51,378 bases of DNA from a virus. Below, one piece after another: positions 50,976-51,378 of the stretch (the first letter of the stretch is position 1; the number at the start of each line of letters is the position of its first letter). The notes below the pieces were generated by a model. It was given only the letters and a program-made list of their open reading frames with translations. It searched no databases and was not told the origin of the DNA. Position numbers and translations under genes: made by a program. Where the stretch lies: the IMG/VR virus record IMGVR_UViG_3300042463_001197, positions 1-51,378 of that record; one strand, written 5' to 3'.

Positions 50976-51119
50976 ATGGACCGTTACGAATCATTAAAAG
51001 AAATTGAAGACGAAATTGCTGAATGGGAAGCTGACGATGTATATCCTGGTGATCGCGGTTTTCAACGATTGCTTGAACGTCGCAATGAGATTCTAGAAGA
51101 ACTTGACGAAGAAGAATAA
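50976..51119 (+). CDS. Small acidic early protein
   Basis: A 47-residue ORF (MDRYESLKEIEDEIAEWEAD, ends ILEELDEEE), 3 nt after the previous gene. It is highly acidic and helical. No domain is known; the position in the operon supports it. Confidence 0.55.
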   Translation: MDRYESLKEIEDEIAEWEADDVYPGDRGFQRLLERRNEILEELDEEE

Positions 51120-51122
51120 TTT

Positions 51123-51281
51123 ATGGATGCTAAACAACTACTTTCATTGCTAACAACACAAGACTTTGAGGATTGGTATCGAACTGATCTTGAGGACTAC
51201 ATCCGTGGCGAAGAAAACGCAAAGACAACCGAACAAATGCTCGCCGATCTCCAGAACTTTATCAATCAACAATCACGATGA
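51123..51281 (+). CDS. Small early protein
   Basis: A 52-residue ORF (MDAKQLLSLLTTQDFEDWYR, ends NFINQQSR), 3 nt after the previous gene and overlapping the next start by four bases (ATGA). Helical; function unknown. Confidence 0.55.
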   Translation: MDAKQLLSLLTTQDFEDWYRTDLEDYIRGEENAKTTEQMLADLQNFINQQSR

Positions 51282-51378
51282 CTAATCATTCAATTACTAC
51301 CCACCCTTCCTTCGAAAAATGCCGCGGCCGTTTGCTCTGCGAACTTATCGGCGGATCTACTCTTTATGGTCTCAATAC
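51278..51378 (+). CDS. Predicted nucleotidyltransferase, N-terminal part
   Basis: Cut by the window end after 33 residues: MTNHSITTHPSFEKCRGRLL, CELIGGSTLYGLN. The G-S-T-x-Y-G-L-N string is the start of the pol-beta-type nucleotidyltransferases (YcgL/COG3541-like) found in many phages, where it is followed by T-P-x-S-D-x-D. The catalytic Asp residues lie beyond the window, so the call rests on one motif. Confidence 0.55.
   Translation, partial: MTNHSITTHPSFEKCRGRLLCELIGGSTLYGLN

Overview
The window is part of a large, T4-related tailed phage (myovirus) genome. The order uvsX - gp40-like - gp41 helicase, a T4-type RNase H, class I ribonucleotide reductase, TATAAATA boxes that match the T4 late promoter, and early promoters (TTTACA, exactly 17 bp, TATAAT) all point that way. 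The host is probably a Gram-negative bacterium, since the initiator-type tRNA ends and the tmRNA ends are close to the E. coli forms. Host and phage names cannot be fixed from the sequence alone.

Layout. (1) 1-5.8 kb: recombination and replication. UvsX is cut by the window edge. The replicative helicase carries a cis mini-intein in its P-loop and is split a second time by a gp41-1-type split intein with an HNH endonuclease gene between the halves. (2) 3.6-16 kb: a late block. Several large proteins start with a short leader of the type F-K-x-Y-L/I-x-E, like the capsid-targeting leader of T4 internal proteins; among them are an AAA+ ATPase, a protein with ligase-like KWDG motifs and a nucleotidyltransferase fusion. 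Endolysin and virion proteins follow. (3) 16-26 kb: nucleotide metabolism and small conserved phage genes (nrdB, nrdA, RNase H, Cas4/RecB-like nuclease, ClpP-like protease, HNH nuclease). (4) 26.1-40 kb: a very large RNA island. It starts at three tandem promoters and holds about 50 well-formed tRNA genes that together cover all 20 amino acids, including two initiator-type tRNAs. It also holds a tmRNA with a tag ending LALAA, broken or intron-like tRNA genes, and many tRNA-sized or larger structured RNAs with no assigned family. Homing endonuclease genes sit in the array; two of them begin inside the T-loop of a truncated tRNA gene and are followed by an intact tRNA of the same anticodon that overlaps the 3' end of the nuclease gene. 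(5) 40-51.4 kb: early accessory genes, each group behind its own strong promoter: a metallophosphatase, two vWA proteins, one of them a Ro60-like TROVE protein, a PurA/PurZ-family enzyme, a sugar-transferase/FkbM island that is partly on the minus strand, UV damage endonuclease, and small conserved genes.

How it fits together. The early genes and tRNAs would let the phage take over translation. The tmRNA and the ClpP-like protease could rescue stalled ribosomes and clear tagged proteins. The Ro60-like protein may handle structured RNA. Nuclease and nucleotide-synthesis genes recycle host DNA. Late genes mostly carry a TATAAATA-type box 4-6 nt in front of the start codon, which predicts leaderless or nearly leaderless late mRNAs. 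Everything here is read by eye from sequence; RNA folds and family names marked as inference need computation.
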